DNA of 64,000 nucleotides from an uncultured Prevotella sp. (GCA_946998205.1 CAMPYJ010000005.1:27315-91314); one strand, 5' to 3'; counted from the stretch's first letter, positions 44,244 through 53,183 are shown. The notes: generated from the letters alone by a model not told the origin. A program made the numbers and translations.

Positions 44244-45161
44244 TTAATATACTCTCACGACATCACCGACATGGATGACATGGTCGGTGGTGAAATCATT
44301 CAACTTGTACAGACTGGACAGACGCATGCCGTAAATCTGCGCGATGATGTACAAACTCTCCCCCTCCCTGACGACATGGGGGCGGTTCTTGAAAACCTTC
44401 GGCGCCCTTTTCTGCTTTTTCTTCAGGAACACAATCTCGCCTTCGGTCAAAACGTCATCCTTGTCACGCTCGTTGTACCTGGCGATTTTCCTGTACGACA
44501 CGCCTATCTCCTCGCCTATCAGCCTGAAGGTGTCGCCACGGCGGGCCCGGATATAATAATTGTCGTTGAAGATTGCGATGGGGTGCAAAGCCCCTTCCTT
44601 GCCCACGGACGTTCGGTTGCCGGAACATCCGGCCATGGCGTGGTCGTACGACTTGACGCCGTCGTAAAGGTAAAGCTTGTAAAGCTCAATCAATTCGATA
44701 AGCTTGTCGGCATACAGCGGATTGGTCGCATAGCCGCAATCCTTCAATCCTTGCGCCCAACCGCGGTAATCGTCCATGGAAAGGCTGAACAACCTGCTGT
44801 AACGGCTGCTGTTCACGAGAAACTTGCTGTGGTCCTCGAAACTCTGAAGCGGATAATCGTACGCGCGGAAGCATTCGCCCAAAGCGTCATCATCCTCGGC
44901 GATGGTGCGGCCAGTCCAATCATGACACTTGATGCCGAAATGGTTATTGCCCAACCTGGCCAACCTGCTTCGCCCCGCTCCGCTCTCGAAAACAGCCTGA
45001 GCCAGGGTAATGCTTGCCGGGATTCGGTATTGAAGCATCTCGCGGATGGCCAAATCCTTATATTGATTGATATAGAGTTGATAGGTTTGATTCCATTTCA
45101 TCTGGCCCCATGACACCATGGATGAAATAGAAAAGAGAAATATAACCGCAATCTTATACAT
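44244..45161 (-). CDS. glucosaminidase (GH73-like) with two LysM domains
   Basis: Secreted peptidoglycan hydrolase of 305 residues. The start is placed at 45161 because a -7 box (TAACTTTG, 45180-45187, minus) lies downstream of the first possible Met. Signal peptide about 1-19 (MYKIAVIFLFSISSMVSWG). Catalytic domain about 30-165: PASITLAQAVFESGAGRSRL with the catalytic Glu, NNHFGIKCHDW, FRAYDYPLQSFEDHSKFL, and YATNPLYADKLIELIE. LysM domains follow at about 195-245 (IRARRGDTFRLIGEEIGVSY) and 255-305 (HVVREGESLYIIAQIYGMRL). LysM binds peptidoglycan, so the enzyme should act on cell wall in the periplasm. Confidence 0.93.
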   Translation of the reverse strand: MYKIAVIFLFSISSMVSWGQMKWNQTYQLYINQYKDLAIREMLQYRIPASITLAQAVFESGAGRSRLARLGNNHFGIKCHDWTGRTIAEDDDALGECFRAYDYPLQSFEDHSKFLVNSSRYSRLFSLSMDDYRGWAQGLKDCGYATNPLYADKLIELIELYKLYLYDGVKSYDHAMAGCSGNRTSVGKEGALHPIAIFNDNYYIRARRGDTFRLIGEEIGVSYRKIARYNERDKDDVLTEGEIVFLKKKQKRAPKVFKNRPHVVREGESLYIIAQIYGMRLSSLYKLNDFTTDHVIHVGDVVRVY

Positions 45162-45179
45162 GAACATTGAAATTATTGA

Positions 45180-45187
45180 CAAAGTTA
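45180..45187 (-). promoter_or_regulatory. -7 promoter box for the glucosaminidase gene
   Basis: TAACTTTG on the minus strand, 18 nt before the chosen ATG. Confidence 0.55.
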
Positions 45188-45240
45188 CATAAATTCATAA
45201 AAAAAGCACAATGGAGAGGAATACGTTTAATAATTATTAG

Positions 45241-45248
45241 TACATTTG
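45241..45248 (+). promoter_or_regulatory. -7 box 5 nt before the folK ATG
   Basis: TACATTTG is separated from the ATG at 45254 by 5 nt, again predicting a leaderless start. Confidence 0.5.
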
Positions 45249-45253
45249 TACGA

Positions 45254-45637
45254 ATGTACGGCAAACGAGTCATTTTGGCATTGGGAACGAATGTCAACCA
45301 AGAGCGCAACATGAGACATGTCATGCGGCTGTTGGCTGACACTTGGCGCGACATCAAGTTCACGACACCAGAGTGGACACAGCCCATCGGCATGGCGTCA
45401 GACCTGTTTTACAACCGTTTGGCATACACAGAGATGGAAGAAACCCTTGAAGAGCTCACCGAAAAAGCGAAAAGAATGGAACGCCTGTGTGGTGACACGG
45501 AAGCCGAAAGGTCGCACAACCGCGTGCACATGGACATCGACATCCTGCTGTATGGTGACGACAGGCTGCACACAGACGACTGGCAACGCGACTATGTACA
45601 AGAGTTGATGAAAGAAATTGACATTTTAAAGCACTGA
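45254..45637 (+). CDS. folK: short HPPK-like protein (FolK family)
   Basis: Resembles 6-hydroxymethyl-7,8-dihydropterin pyrophosphokinase (folate synthesis). Start 45254 gives 127 residues, about 30 fewer than usual HPPK. RVILALGTNVNQERNM matches the FolK N-terminus (LGSN), WTQPIGMASDLFYNRLAYTE fits the substrate region (usual PxF.N), and HNRVHMDIDILLYGDD matches the catalytic R..P...D.D.L...D block with the order kept. The C-terminal loop of full-length HPPK is missing. It may be a reduced but active form typical of Prevotella, or a paralogue. It abuts the M64 gene without a gap. Confidence 0.8.
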   Translation: MYGKRVILALGTNVNQERNMRHVMRLLADTWRDIKFTTPEWTQPIGMASDLFYNRLAYTEMEETLEELTEKAKRMERLCGDTEAERSHNRVHMDIDILLYGDDRLHTDDWQRDYVQELMKEIDILKH

Positions 45638-46897
45638 ATGATGAGCATAAAGACTTTCCTGACAAACACGCTTCCATGCGCACTGTGCCTGCTCATGCCG
45701 GCAAACGTGAGCGCGCAGGACTTCCGCGAGGCGTTTTCTGACAGCACGCTGCGCATCGACTACATCTTTTCGGGCAATGCGAACCAGCAACACATCGCCG
45801 TTGATCAATTGAATGTCATACCCCGATGGTATGGGAAAAAACAGCGATTGACCGAATTACCCATGGAAGGAAACGGCCAAATAACCGTCCGCGACCATCA
45901 CACGAAACGCACTCTCTACCGCAATTCGTTTTCTACCCTGTTTCAAGAATGGCTCACTTACGATGAAGCCAAGCACACGAGCAGGGCTTTCGAGAACGTA
46001 TTTCTCGTTCCGATGCCCAAAGACACCGTTGACGTCACGGTGACGCTGAATGACAACAGGCGTGAGACGATGACCCAACTGACACACACGGTCGCACCAA
46101 GCGACATCTTGATCAAACACATCGGAGAACGAAACCGCACACCATTTGAAACGCTACAAACGGCTCAAGATACCTCACGCTGCATACACATCGCCTTTCT
46201 GGCAGAGGGATACCGCACTGACGAGATGGGCATTTTCCTGAAAGACGCCGCCGAAGCCACCGAGGCACTGTTCGCACATGAGCCTTTCAAGACCATGAGA
46301 AGCAGGTTCAACATCATAGCGGTCAAAGCTCCCTCCGCTGACAGCGGCACCAGCGAGCCTTCTAAAGGCGTGTGGAAGAACACCGCCCTGCACTCGCATT
46401 TTGACACGTTTTATAGCAACCGTTACCTTACCACACTGCGGTTGAAGACCGTACACGACTGGCTGGCAGGACTTCCATACGAACATATCATCATCCTGGT
46501 GAACACACAGCGCTACGGTGGCGGGGGTATTCTCAACTCATACAACTTGTCAATGACACATCACCCGGCGTTCAAACCTGTGGTCGTACATGAGTTCGGA
46601 CATAGTTTTGCAGGACTGGCCGACGAATACGCCTACGATTTCGAGGAAATCCCCATGTATCCCCACGACATCGAACCATGGGAACAAAACATAACGACAA
46701 AGGTTAAGTTTTCTGACAAATGGCAAGACATGATGGGAAAAGTGCCTTCCGTGGGACTGATAGAAGGTGCCGGCTACTCCTTGAAAGGCATTTACCGCGC
46801 ATCACCCGATTGTAGAATGCGCACAAACGACACGCCAGAGTTCTGTCCCGTGTGCCAGCGGGCCATCCAACGCATCATCGATTTCTATACGAAGTGA
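45638..46897 (+). CDS. M64-family peptidase (IgA peptidase-like)
   Basis: Secreted zinc peptidase of 419 residues. Signal peptide about 1-26 (MMSIKTFLTNTLPCALCLLM first). An N-terminal beta-domain (about 27-165) is typical of the Bacteroidota M64 proteins. The catalytic domain has IAFLAEGYRTDEMGIFLKDA, NIIAVKAPSADSGTSEPSKG and the metal site VVHEFGHSFAGLADEYAYD (HEFGH, then the downstream Asp/Glu ligands). The C-terminal CRMRTNDTPEFCPVCQRAI is conserved. The family is named for an IgA1-cleaving protease of Clostridium ramosum; the target here is unknown. The start abuts the folK stop, and the TPR gene follows by 10 nt. Confidence 0.92.
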   Translation: MMSIKTFLTNTLPCALCLLMPANVSAQDFREAFSDSTLRIDYIFSGNANQQHIAVDQLNVIPRWYGKKQRLTELPMEGNGQITVRDHHTKRTLYRNSFSTLFQEWLTYDEAKHTSRAFENVFLVPMPKDTVDVTVTLNDNRRETMTQLTHTVAPSDILIKHIGERNRTPFETLQTAQDTSRCIHIAFLAEGYRTDEMGIFLKDAAEATEALFAHEPFKTMRSRFNIIAVKAPSADSGTSEPSKGVWKNTALHSHFDTFYSNRYLTTLRLKTVHDWLAGLPYEHIIILVNTQRYGGGGILNSYNLSMTHHPAFKPVVVHEFGHSFAGLADEYAYDFEEIPMYPHDIEPWEQNITTKVKFSDKWQDMMGKVPSVGLIEGAGYSLKGIYRASPDCRMRTNDTPEFCPVCQRAIQRIIDFYTK

Positions 46898-46907
46898 GGA
46901 ACATGGC

Positions 46908-47552
46908 ATGAAGCCGAAACGCTGTCTGATGATAGGGTTGGCCACTCTCGCGTCATTATTAGGGCAGAGCATCCCGGCAAACGCCACGCTCAACAGCCCC
47001 GTCAATGACAAAGAACGACTGAGCATGGCGCTGGAATACTTTCAAAGCGAGAAGTACCGCGAGGCTCTTTTGCTGTTCCGGAAACTTGACAAAGAATACC
47101 TTCTCAACCAACGGTACAAGGCTTACATCGGCGTGTGCTGCTATCATCTGTGGAAATACGAGCAGGCATGCCTGTATCTTGACTCGGTTATGCCGAGTAT
47201 CACCGTCTTCGCACCTCACGAACAGTCGGTATATTATTATGCAAACGCTGAAAGTCACTTTCAATTGAAACAATACCAAGCAGCCATCCCATGCTATGAA
47301 AAGATGCTGAACGTGTGCCATGACAACGAAAAAGCCGATGCCCTCTACCGTCTCGGATTCTGTTACCTGTTCAGAAAGGACTGGGAAAACGCACTTGAGT
47401 ATTTTGAAAGCGCACGCGCCTACTATCAACACTACGGATACAAGGCAGGGTTGAGACAGCGTTTGGAGCAGGTTGGAAACATGATCAACGGCTGCAAACG
47501 ACAAACAAACCCAACGGCAAGCGCCGCATCACCAAGCGACAGTGCCAAATGA
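46908..47552 (+). CDS. exported tetratricopeptide-repeat protein
   Basis: A 214-residue secreted protein with signal peptide about 1-26 (MKPKRCLMIGLATLASLLGQ...ANA). TPR units run about 35-185: SMALEYFQSEKYREALLLFR, YIGVCCYHLWKYEQACLYLD, YYANAESHFQLKQYQAAIPC, YRLGFCYLFRKDWENALEYF. The tail is Ser/Ala/Thr-rich. It probably acts as a periplasmic scaffold. It is the third gene of the folK-M64-TPR unit; whether it assists the peptidase is a guess. Confidence 0.85.
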   Translation: MKPKRCLMIGLATLASLLGQSIPANATLNSPVNDKERLSMALEYFQSEKYREALLLFRKLDKEYLLNQRYKAYIGVCCYHLWKYEQACLYLDSVMPSITVFAPHEQSVYYYANAESHFQLKQYQAAIPCYEKMLNVCHDNEKADALYRLGFCYLFRKDWENALEYFESARAYYQHYGYKAGLRQRLEQVGNMINGCKRQTNPTASAASPSDSAK

Positions 47553-47613
47553 AGCATGGCACGAGCGGCAGGAAAAAACAGTTTGTCCTCTTTCCGCACT
47601 TACAATTTTTTAG

Positions 47614-47621
47614 TAACTTTG
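47614..47621 (+). promoter_or_regulatory. -7 promoter box for xpt and the purine permease
   Basis: TAACTTTG, 17 nt before the first in-frame ATG at 47639. Confidence 0.6.
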
Positions 47622-47638
47622 CACGCATTATTTAAATA

Positions 47639-48226
47639 ATGCAAAAAATGAGAACTTTAACAGACCGCATTCTGAAAGACGGCAGATGCTATCCTGGTGG
47701 CATATTGAAAGTAGACAAATTTATCAACCACCAGATGGATCCCAACCTCATGAAAGCCATCGCCATCGAATTCATCAAGCGTTACGCCTCAACGGAAATC
47801 AACAAAATCCTGACCATCGAAGCCTCAGGCATTGCTCCCGCCATCGTCATGGGGTTACTTCTGGACCTTCCGGTGGTATTCGCCAAGAAGAAAAAACCGT
47901 CAACGATGGACAACATCCTGTCCACCACGGTCTTCTCATTCACCAAACAGCGTGAATACAACGTCGTCATCAGCAAGGATTACCTGACACCGAGCGACAA
48001 AGTGGTTTTCATTGACGACTTCCTGGCCTATGGAAATGCCGCCAAAGGCATCATCGACCTATGCAGACAGGCCGGCGCGGAACTGGTTGGAATGGGATTC
48101 ATCATCGAGAAGACCTTCCAGCACGGACGTGACGAGATAGAAGCAGAAGGCGTCAGATGCGAATCGCTGGCGATGATTGAGTCGCTGGACAATTGCCAAA
48201 TCAAATTAAAGAACCTGAAGGAATAA
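47639..48226 (+). CDS. xpt: xanthine phosphoribosyltransferase
   Basis: Converts xanthine and PRPP to XMP in purine salvage. The 195 residues match the Xpt/PyrE-fold enzyme: LKDGRCYPGGILKVDKFINH (N-terminus), TIEASGIAPAIVMG, FAKKKKPSTM, and the PRPP loop VVFIDDFLAYGNAAKGI. Met4 (47648) could be the real start. Followed 29 nt later by a purine permease, the classic xpt-pbuX arrangement. No purine riboswitch is apparent in the short leader. Confidence 0.95.
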   Translation: MQKMRTLTDRILKDGRCYPGGILKVDKFINHQMDPNLMKAIAIEFIKRYASTEINKILTIEASGIAPAIVMGLLLDLPVVFAKKKKPSTMDNILSTTVFSFTKQREYNVVISKDYLTPSDKVVFIDDFLAYGNAAKGIIDLCRQAGAELVGMGFIIEKTFQHGRDEIEAEGVRCESLAMIESLDNCQIKLKNLKE

Positions 48227-48255
48227 CCATTTCCCCATCAATCACACTCTGAAGA

Positions 48256-49626
48256 ATGAACCCGACAGAACAAAAAACAGTAAGGTCAAAGTCGAATGAC
48301 CTGATTTATGGCCTTCACGACCGACCGGCTCTCCGAGAAAGTATTTTTGCCGCGCTGCAGCACCTGCTAGCCATCTTCGTAGCCATCATCACCCCACCGC
48401 TGATTATTGCGAACGCCCTTAATTTTGATTTGGAAACAACGGGATTCCTGGTTTCCATGTCACTCTTCGTCTCGGGCGTCGCCACCTTCATACAGTGTCA
48501 CCGCCTCGGTCCCATCGGCACGGGACTGTTGTGCATCCAGGGCACCAGCTTCTCATTCATAGGCCCCATCATCGGAGCCGGCATGCTTGGCATGGCAGGC
48601 GGCAAGATGAACGCCGAAATGGCGCTGTCCTACATATTCACCGCCTGCATGTTCGCCTCAGTGGTGGAAATGCTCGTCAGTCGCCTATTGAAGTACACGC
48701 GCAAAATCATCACGCCACTGGTCTCCGGAGTCGTTGTCACGCTGATAGGCATGTCGCTGGTCAAGGCCGGAATCAACTCATGCGGTGGTGGCGCGGCGGC
48801 CGAGGCTGATGGCTCGTTCGGCTCTCTGGTAAACCTTGGGCTGGCGGCGCTCGTGCTGTTCAGCATCATCATCTTCAACCGTTCCAGCAACCGCTTCCTT
48901 CGAATGAGTTCAATCGTGCTGGGTCTCCTCATCGGATGCGTCGTGGCCTACCTCATGGGAATGATTCACCTGGATTCCATTCAAAGCTATGGAGGCTTTA
49001 TCGTTCCCATTCCGTTCAAATACGGATTCCGCTTTGACATATCGGCCCTGATAGCTTTGGGACTGGTTTACCTCATCACGGCCATCGAAGCCTACGGAGA
49101 CATCACGGCCAACTCGCTGATTTCCGGAGAACCCATCGAGGGTGAAGTGTTTGAAAGAAGAGCGTCGGGCGGCATTCTGGCCGATGGTTTCAACTCCATG
49201 TTAGCCGCTGTGTTCAACTCTTTCCCTAATTCAATCTTCGCACAGAACAACGGAATGATTCAACTCACAGGCATTGCCAGCCGCTATGTGGGCTACTACA
49301 TTGCCGGAGCGTTGGTTGTCTTAGGACTGTTCCCGGCTGTTGGACTGGTGTTTTCCTTAATTCCGGCTCCAGTACTTGGCGGCGCCACGCTGCTGATGTT
49401 TGGAACCGTGGCTGCCGCAGGCATCAGAATCATCGCGTCAACTCAAATCAACCGCAAGGCTGTATTGGTGATGGCCATCAGCTTTGCCCTGGGGCTTAGC
49501 GTAGAAATGGTTCCCGGAATTTTGGACCACATGCCGGAAACCATCAAAAACATCTTTTCCTCGGGCATTACGACCGGCGGACTCGCCGCCATCCTTACAA
49601 ACGCTCTCATCAAGATTAAAGAATGA
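48256..49626 (+). CDS. nucleobase:cation symporter-2 (xanthine/uracil permease family)
   Basis: A 456-residue inner-membrane transporter of the NCS2/NAT family with 14 segments. Conserved signatures include LQHLLAIFVAIITPPLIIAN (helix 1), FIQCHRLGPIGTGLLCIQGT (helix 3 binding site) and EAYGDITANSLISGEPIEG (helix 8 with the substrate Glu). In helix 10 it has NSIFAQNNGMIQLTGIASRY, the NAT signature region; in most purine permeases this contains SQNxGVI. Pairing with xpt suggests xanthine as substrate. Confidence 0.93.
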   Translation: MNPTEQKTVRSKSNDLIYGLHDRPALRESIFAALQHLLAIFVAIITPPLIIANALNFDLETTGFLVSMSLFVSGVATFIQCHRLGPIGTGLLCIQGTSFSFIGPIIGAGMLGMAGGKMNAEMALSYIFTACMFASVVEMLVSRLLKYTRKIITPLVSGVVVTLIGMSLVKAGINSCGGGAAAEADGSFGSLVNLGLAALVLFSIIIFNRSSNRFLRMSSIVLGLLIGCVVAYLMGMIHLDSIQSYGGFIVPIPFKYGFRFDISALIALGLVYLITAIEAYGDITANSLISGEPIEGEVFERRASGGILADGFNSMLAAVFNSFPNSIFAQNNGMIQLTGIASRYVGYYIAGALVVLGLFPAVGLVFSLIPAPVLGGATLLMFGTVAAAGIRIIASTQINRKAVLVMAISFALGLSVEMVPGILDHMPETIKNIFSSGITTGGLAAILTNALIKIKE

Positions 49627-49658
49627 TGCGCCGCGCGCCAAACAAGCTTTCATCAACG

Positions 49659-49691
49659 TCAAGGGTTGCCTGCGGGGCAAACCCTTGACAC
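49659..49691. terminator. hairpin after the permease gene
   Basis: GTCAAGGGTT pairs with AACCCTTGAC around GCCTGCGGGGC-type inner pairs. It lies 32 nt after the permease stop with no T-run, so it may be a terminator or RNA-stabilising element. Confidence 0.55.
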
Positions 49692-49899
49692 CCGCGCCCC
49701 GCCGCGCCTGCCCCAACTCACAAACGTCATGCCCTCCACGCCTTCACGAAGCCTTCACCGCACACACACGATCCCTTGGAATCATGCCAACGCACATCCG
49801 CGCGAACGATGCCATCGCACGTCAACGTTTCCAGAGAGAAAGGCTGCATGAAAGCGAAAAAGAGAATTTTGTCCCCAAAATCCTCTTTTTATCAATCCG

Positions 49900-49974
49900 T
49901 GATTCCGTTGGGATTCGAACCCAAGACCCACAGCTTAGAAGGCTGTTGCTCTAATCCAACTGAGCTACGGAACC
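49900..49974 (-). tRNA. tRNA-Arg (anticodon TCT)
   Basis: Reverse-strand cloverleaf: acceptor GGTTCCG / CGGAATC, discriminator A, D-arm TAGCTCAGTTGGATTAGAGC, anticodon stem ACAGC/GCTGT around CTTCTAA (anticodon TCT), T-arm TTGGGTTCGAATCCCAA. No CCA is encoded. A -7 box TACTTTTG lies at 49987-49994 (minus), 12 nt upstream. Confidence 0.95.
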
Positions 49975-50020
49975 GATAACCGACTGCAAAAGTAATCATT
50001 TTGATTGAGAGTAGGGCGAT

Positions 50021-50739
50021 GAAACGAATCGTTTCAAAGGACGTTAGCGTTTTTTAACAAACAGCATCAAGCCTTTGACGGTGAACCTCCGCCAACTCTC
50101 CCCATACCTCTCCCCCATCGGTTCTTTCGTGATTTTTGTCGTAGAAAATGACAATAAAACGGTTGTGAACAATCACCGAATTAGAAAAAAAAACAGCAGG
50201 CAGATGACACGCAAAATGGGAACGACTTGACAAAAAAGGCCGAATTTTCGGCATGAACGGTGCGAAAACGGCGGCGTACAGCACCGTTTTGGCAAGCAAT
50301 CATCATGCTACATGCACTCAAGAGCATGCAGATTGAGCCATCAAAGCATTGATTTTGCGGACGAAAAGAGCCGCTGAAACGATAAAAACGGTCATCAACC
50401 AACGCAATCCATTAACCATCAAGCCGTTGCGGATTCGTCTGATTTTGGCCGTATTTCGTCACAATGTAAGGTTGTTTGGCAAATAAGCGAAGCACGAAGA
50501 GGGTGTTGTCAAGATAGTTTGCACTTCGTCAAGATACGATGCGTGAACCATTGTGACACGAGGGGCTTCATGCCTTGTTCGATAAATTCGCTCATGGCTG
50601 CATGCGAGATACGCTGACGCGGCCCCTGACGACAAGGCGTCAGGCCGCCCGCCCCCATTCATTCCCTTTGCCATAACCGCCCATAGATACAAAAAAGCAT
50701 AAAATCCAGTTCTTCTTTAATGGTTTTTTCTTAACTTTG
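50021..50739. other. gene-free, hairpin-rich intergenic region
   Basis: About 720 nt with no ORF that looks like protein. It holds several strong inverted repeats: GAAACG-AAT-CGTTTC (50021-50035), GCCGAATTTTCGGC (50239-50252), AACGGTGC / GCACCGTT (50256-50263 and 50281-50288) and GTCACAATG / CATTGTGAC about 90 nt apart (near 50459 and 50549). The longest is GCGGCCCCTGACG / CGTCAGGCCGC (50619-50648). Two direct copies of GTCAAGATA lie inside the large inverted repeat. It could encode small RNAs. Confidence 0.4.
50732..50739 (+). promoter_or_regulatory. -7 promoter box for maeB
   Basis: TAACTTTG lies 103 nt before the maeB ATG, giving a leader of about 100 nt that contains the small ORF at 50770. 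Confidence 0.6.
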
Positions 50740-50769
50740 TTCCGTCATCAACCATTCAAACGTTTAATC

Positions 50770-50838
50770 ATGAGGACAAGCGTCCGGGCGCCGCTCCACG
50801 AGAGCCTCACCCGTCTCGTCCTCCACATAATAATATAA
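50770..50838 (+). CDS. possible 22-residue leader peptide before maeB
   Basis: ATG to TAA frame encoding MRTSVRAPLHESLTRLVLHI then II. It ends 4 nt before the maeB ATG, a spacing suited to translational coupling. The ORF spans a potential stem: GAGGAC near its start pairs with GTCCTC near its end. It is too short to judge by composition, so it may be chance. If real, it would control access to the maeB start. Confidence 0.35.
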   Translation: MRTSVRAPLHESLTRLVLHIII

Positions 50839-50842
50839 TCCA

Positions 50843-53134
50843 ATGTTAAAAATCACCAAAGAAGCAGCTCTTGCTTACCATTCGGGAGAACGTCCCGGCA
50901 AAATCGAAGTAAAGCCAACCAAACCTTACAGGACCCAAACCGACCTCAGCCTGGCCTATTCGCCCGGAGTGGCCTATCCGTGCCTTGAGATTCAGAATAA
51001 CGAAAACAACGCCTACAAATATACCAACAAGGGAAACTTGGTGGCAGTCATCTCCAACGGCACGGCTGTGCTGGGCCTGGGTGACATCGGAGCCATGAGC
51101 GGCAAGCCCGTGATGGAAGGCAAGGGCCTGCTGTTCAAGATATACGGCGGCATCGACGTGTTCGACATCGAGGTGGACGAGAAAGACCCCGCGAAGTTTT
51201 GTGAGACCGTTGAGAGGATTGCTCCGTCGTTCGGCGGCATCAACCTGGAAGACATCAAGGCCCCCGAATGCTTCTACATCGAGGAGAGGTTGAAGAAGAA
51301 TCTTGACATCCCCGTGATGCACGACGACCAGCATGGCACGGCCATCATATCCGCCGCAGGCCTGAAGAACGCCCTGGAGGTAGCCGGAAAAGACATCGGG
51401 CAAGCCAAATTGGTCATCAATGGCGCAGGAGCCGCCGCCATCAGCTGCACCAAATTGTATCTGGCCCTGGGGGTGAAGAAAGAAAACATCGTGATGCTCG
51501 ACTCGCACGGCGTCATCACCACAGACCGAACAGACCTCAACCCGCAGAAAGCGACGTTCGCCACCGACCGGAAAGACGTGCACTCCTTGGCAGAAGCCGT
51601 CAAGGACGCCGACGTATTCGTGGGTTTGTCAAGAGGCAACGTGCTGACCAAAGACATGGTTCGTTCCATGGCTTCTCACCCCATCGTGTTCGCATTGGCC
51701 AACCCCGTGCCTGAAATCAGCTACGAAGACGCCCTGGACAGCAGGCCGGACGTCATCATGTCGACAGGACGCAGCGACTATCCCAACCAGATTAACAACG
51801 TCATCGGCTTCCCGTACATCTTCCGCGGAGCGCTGGACGTACATGCCAAAGCCATCAATGAGGAAATGAAGATGGCCGCCGTACACGCCATCGCCGACCT
51901 CGCCAAACAACCCATTCCAGACGTGGTGAACGACGTTTACCACATCAACGACTTGAATTTCGGTCCCAAGTATTTCATTCCCAAGCCCATTGACCCGCGC
52001 CTGATCACGGAAGTGAGCGCGGCCGTGGCCAAGGCGGCGGTAGAAAGCGGCGTGGCCAGGACACCTATCAAAGACTGGGAAACGTACAAGGAGAATCTGA
52101 AGCAGCTGCTGGGACAGGAGTCTAAATTCACCAGAACCCTGCACGCCACGGCCGCCCGGCATCCACAGCGCATCGTGTTCGCCGAAGGAGCGCACCCCAC
52201 CATGATGAAAGCTGCCGTGCAGGCGAAACAGGAGGGCATTTGCTTCCCTATCCTGCTGGGAAACCCAGACAGGCTCAACAGACTGGCCAACAGACTGAAA
52301 CTTGACCTCACGGGTATCAAAATCATAGACATGCGCGCCGATCAGGAACAAGGCAGGCGCGCGAAGTTCGCCAAACACCTGTCTGAAAAGTTAGAACGAC
52401 AGGGCTATACCTTCGAAGAAGCTTACGACAAGATGTACGAACGCAACTATTTTGGCATGTCGATGGTTGAACATGGTGATGCCGACGGCTTCATCACGGG
52501 CCTCTACACGAAATACTCGAACACCATCAAGGTTGCCAAAGAAGTGATCGGCATTCGTCCGGGATACGACACCTTCGCCACCATGCACATCCTCGACACC
52601 AAAAAAGGCATCTACTACATTTCAGACACCTTAATCAACAGGCAACCAGACGAGAACGTGCTGTACGACATCGCGCGCTTGAGCGCTGAGGCGGTAAGAT
52701 TCTTCAACGACGAGCCGGTGATGGCGATGATCAGCTATTCCAACTTTGGCACCGACGCCGTCGGGTATCCGAAAAAGGTTCACGCGGCCGTGGAAAGAAT
52801 GCAGCAAGAATTTCCCAACTTGGCTGTCGACGGTGAAATGCAGGTTAATTTCGCCATGGACAAAGATTTGCGCGACGACAAATATCCGTTCACGCGGCTG
52901 AGGGGAAAGAACGTCAACACGTTGGTTTTCCCAAACATGAGCAGCGCCAACGGCTGTTACAAATTGCTGCAAGCACTCGGTTCGGACGCTGAAATCATCG
53001 GACCGATTCAAATGGGATTGAAAAAACCAATCCATTTCACCGACTTCGAGTGCTCCGTGCGCGACATCGTAAACATCACCGCCGTGGCTGCCATCGATGC
53101 GTATGTGGAGAAAATCAAGAATCAAAAGAAATAA
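50843..53134 (+). CDS. maeB: NADP-dependent malic enzyme with phosphotransacetylase-like domain
   Basis: Oxidative decarboxylation of malate to pyruvate. The 763 residues are the MaeB two-domain form. The malic enzyme part (about 1-425) has YSPGVAYPCLEI, the divalent metal site VMHDDQHGTAIISAAGLKNA and the nucleotide loop VINGAGAAAISC. The phosphotransacetylase-like part (about 430-760) has IVFAEGAHPTMMKAAVQAK, YPKKVHAAVERMQQEFPNLA and MSSANGCYKLLQALG. In other MaeB proteins this domain binds acetyl-CoA as an allosteric inhibitor and has no transferase activity. Transcribed alone from a promoter about 100 nt upstream. Confidence 0.96.
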   Translation: MLKITKEAALAYHSGERPGKIEVKPTKPYRTQTDLSLAYSPGVAYPCLEIQNNENNAYKYTNKGNLVAVISNGTAVLGLGDIGAMSGKPVMEGKGLLFKIYGGIDVFDIEVDEKDPAKFCETVERIAPSFGGINLEDIKAPECFYIEERLKKNLDIPVMHDDQHGTAIISAAGLKNALEVAGKDIGQAKLVINGAGAAAISCTKLYLALGVKKENIVMLDSHGVITTDRTDLNPQKATFATDRKDVHSLAEAVKDADVFVGLSRGNVLTKDMVRSMASHPIVFALANPVPEISYEDALDSRPDVIMSTGRSDYPNQINNVIGFPYIFRGALDVHAKAINEEMKMAAVHAIADLAKQPIPDVVNDVYHINDLNFGPKYFIPKPIDPRLITEVSAAVAKAAVESGVARTPIKDWETYKENLKQLLGQESKFTRTLHATAARHPQRIVFAEGAHPTMMKAAVQAKQEGICFPILLGNPDRLNRLANRLKLDLTGIKIIDMRADQEQGRRAKFAKHLSEKLERQGYTFEEAYDKMYERNYFGMSMVEHGDADGFITGLYTKYSNTIKVAKEVIGIRPGYDTFATMHILDTKKGIYYISDTLINRQPDENVLYDIARLSAEAVRFFNDEPVMAMISYSNFGTDAVGYPKKVHAAVERMQQEFPNLAVDGEMQVNFAMDKDLRDDKYPFTRLRGKNVNTLVFPNMSSANGCYKLLQALGSDAEIIGPIQMGLKKPIHFTDFECSVRDIVNITAVAAIDAYVEKIKNQKK

Positions 53135-53148
53135 ACTCAATGAAAAAA

Positions 53149-53183
53149 ATGCCAACAACGCAGTTCTTACCGCTTGTTGGCAT
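53149..53183 (+). terminator. hairpin between maeB and ispE
   Basis: ATGCCAACAA (53149-53158) pairs perfectly with TTGTTGGCAT (53174-53183), 15-nt loop, then TTGCATTTTG. It can end maeB transcription. Confidence 0.6.

Noticed and set aside
49680..49979. Overlapping small frames next to tRNA-Arg
   Set aside because: They read through the tRNA gene and a hairpin; no start signal and basic, low-complexity translation.
50021..50035. GAAACG-AAT-CGTTTC as a repressor operator
   Set aside because: Single copy, upstream of a tRNA promoter, with no regulator gene nearby; too little to name it.
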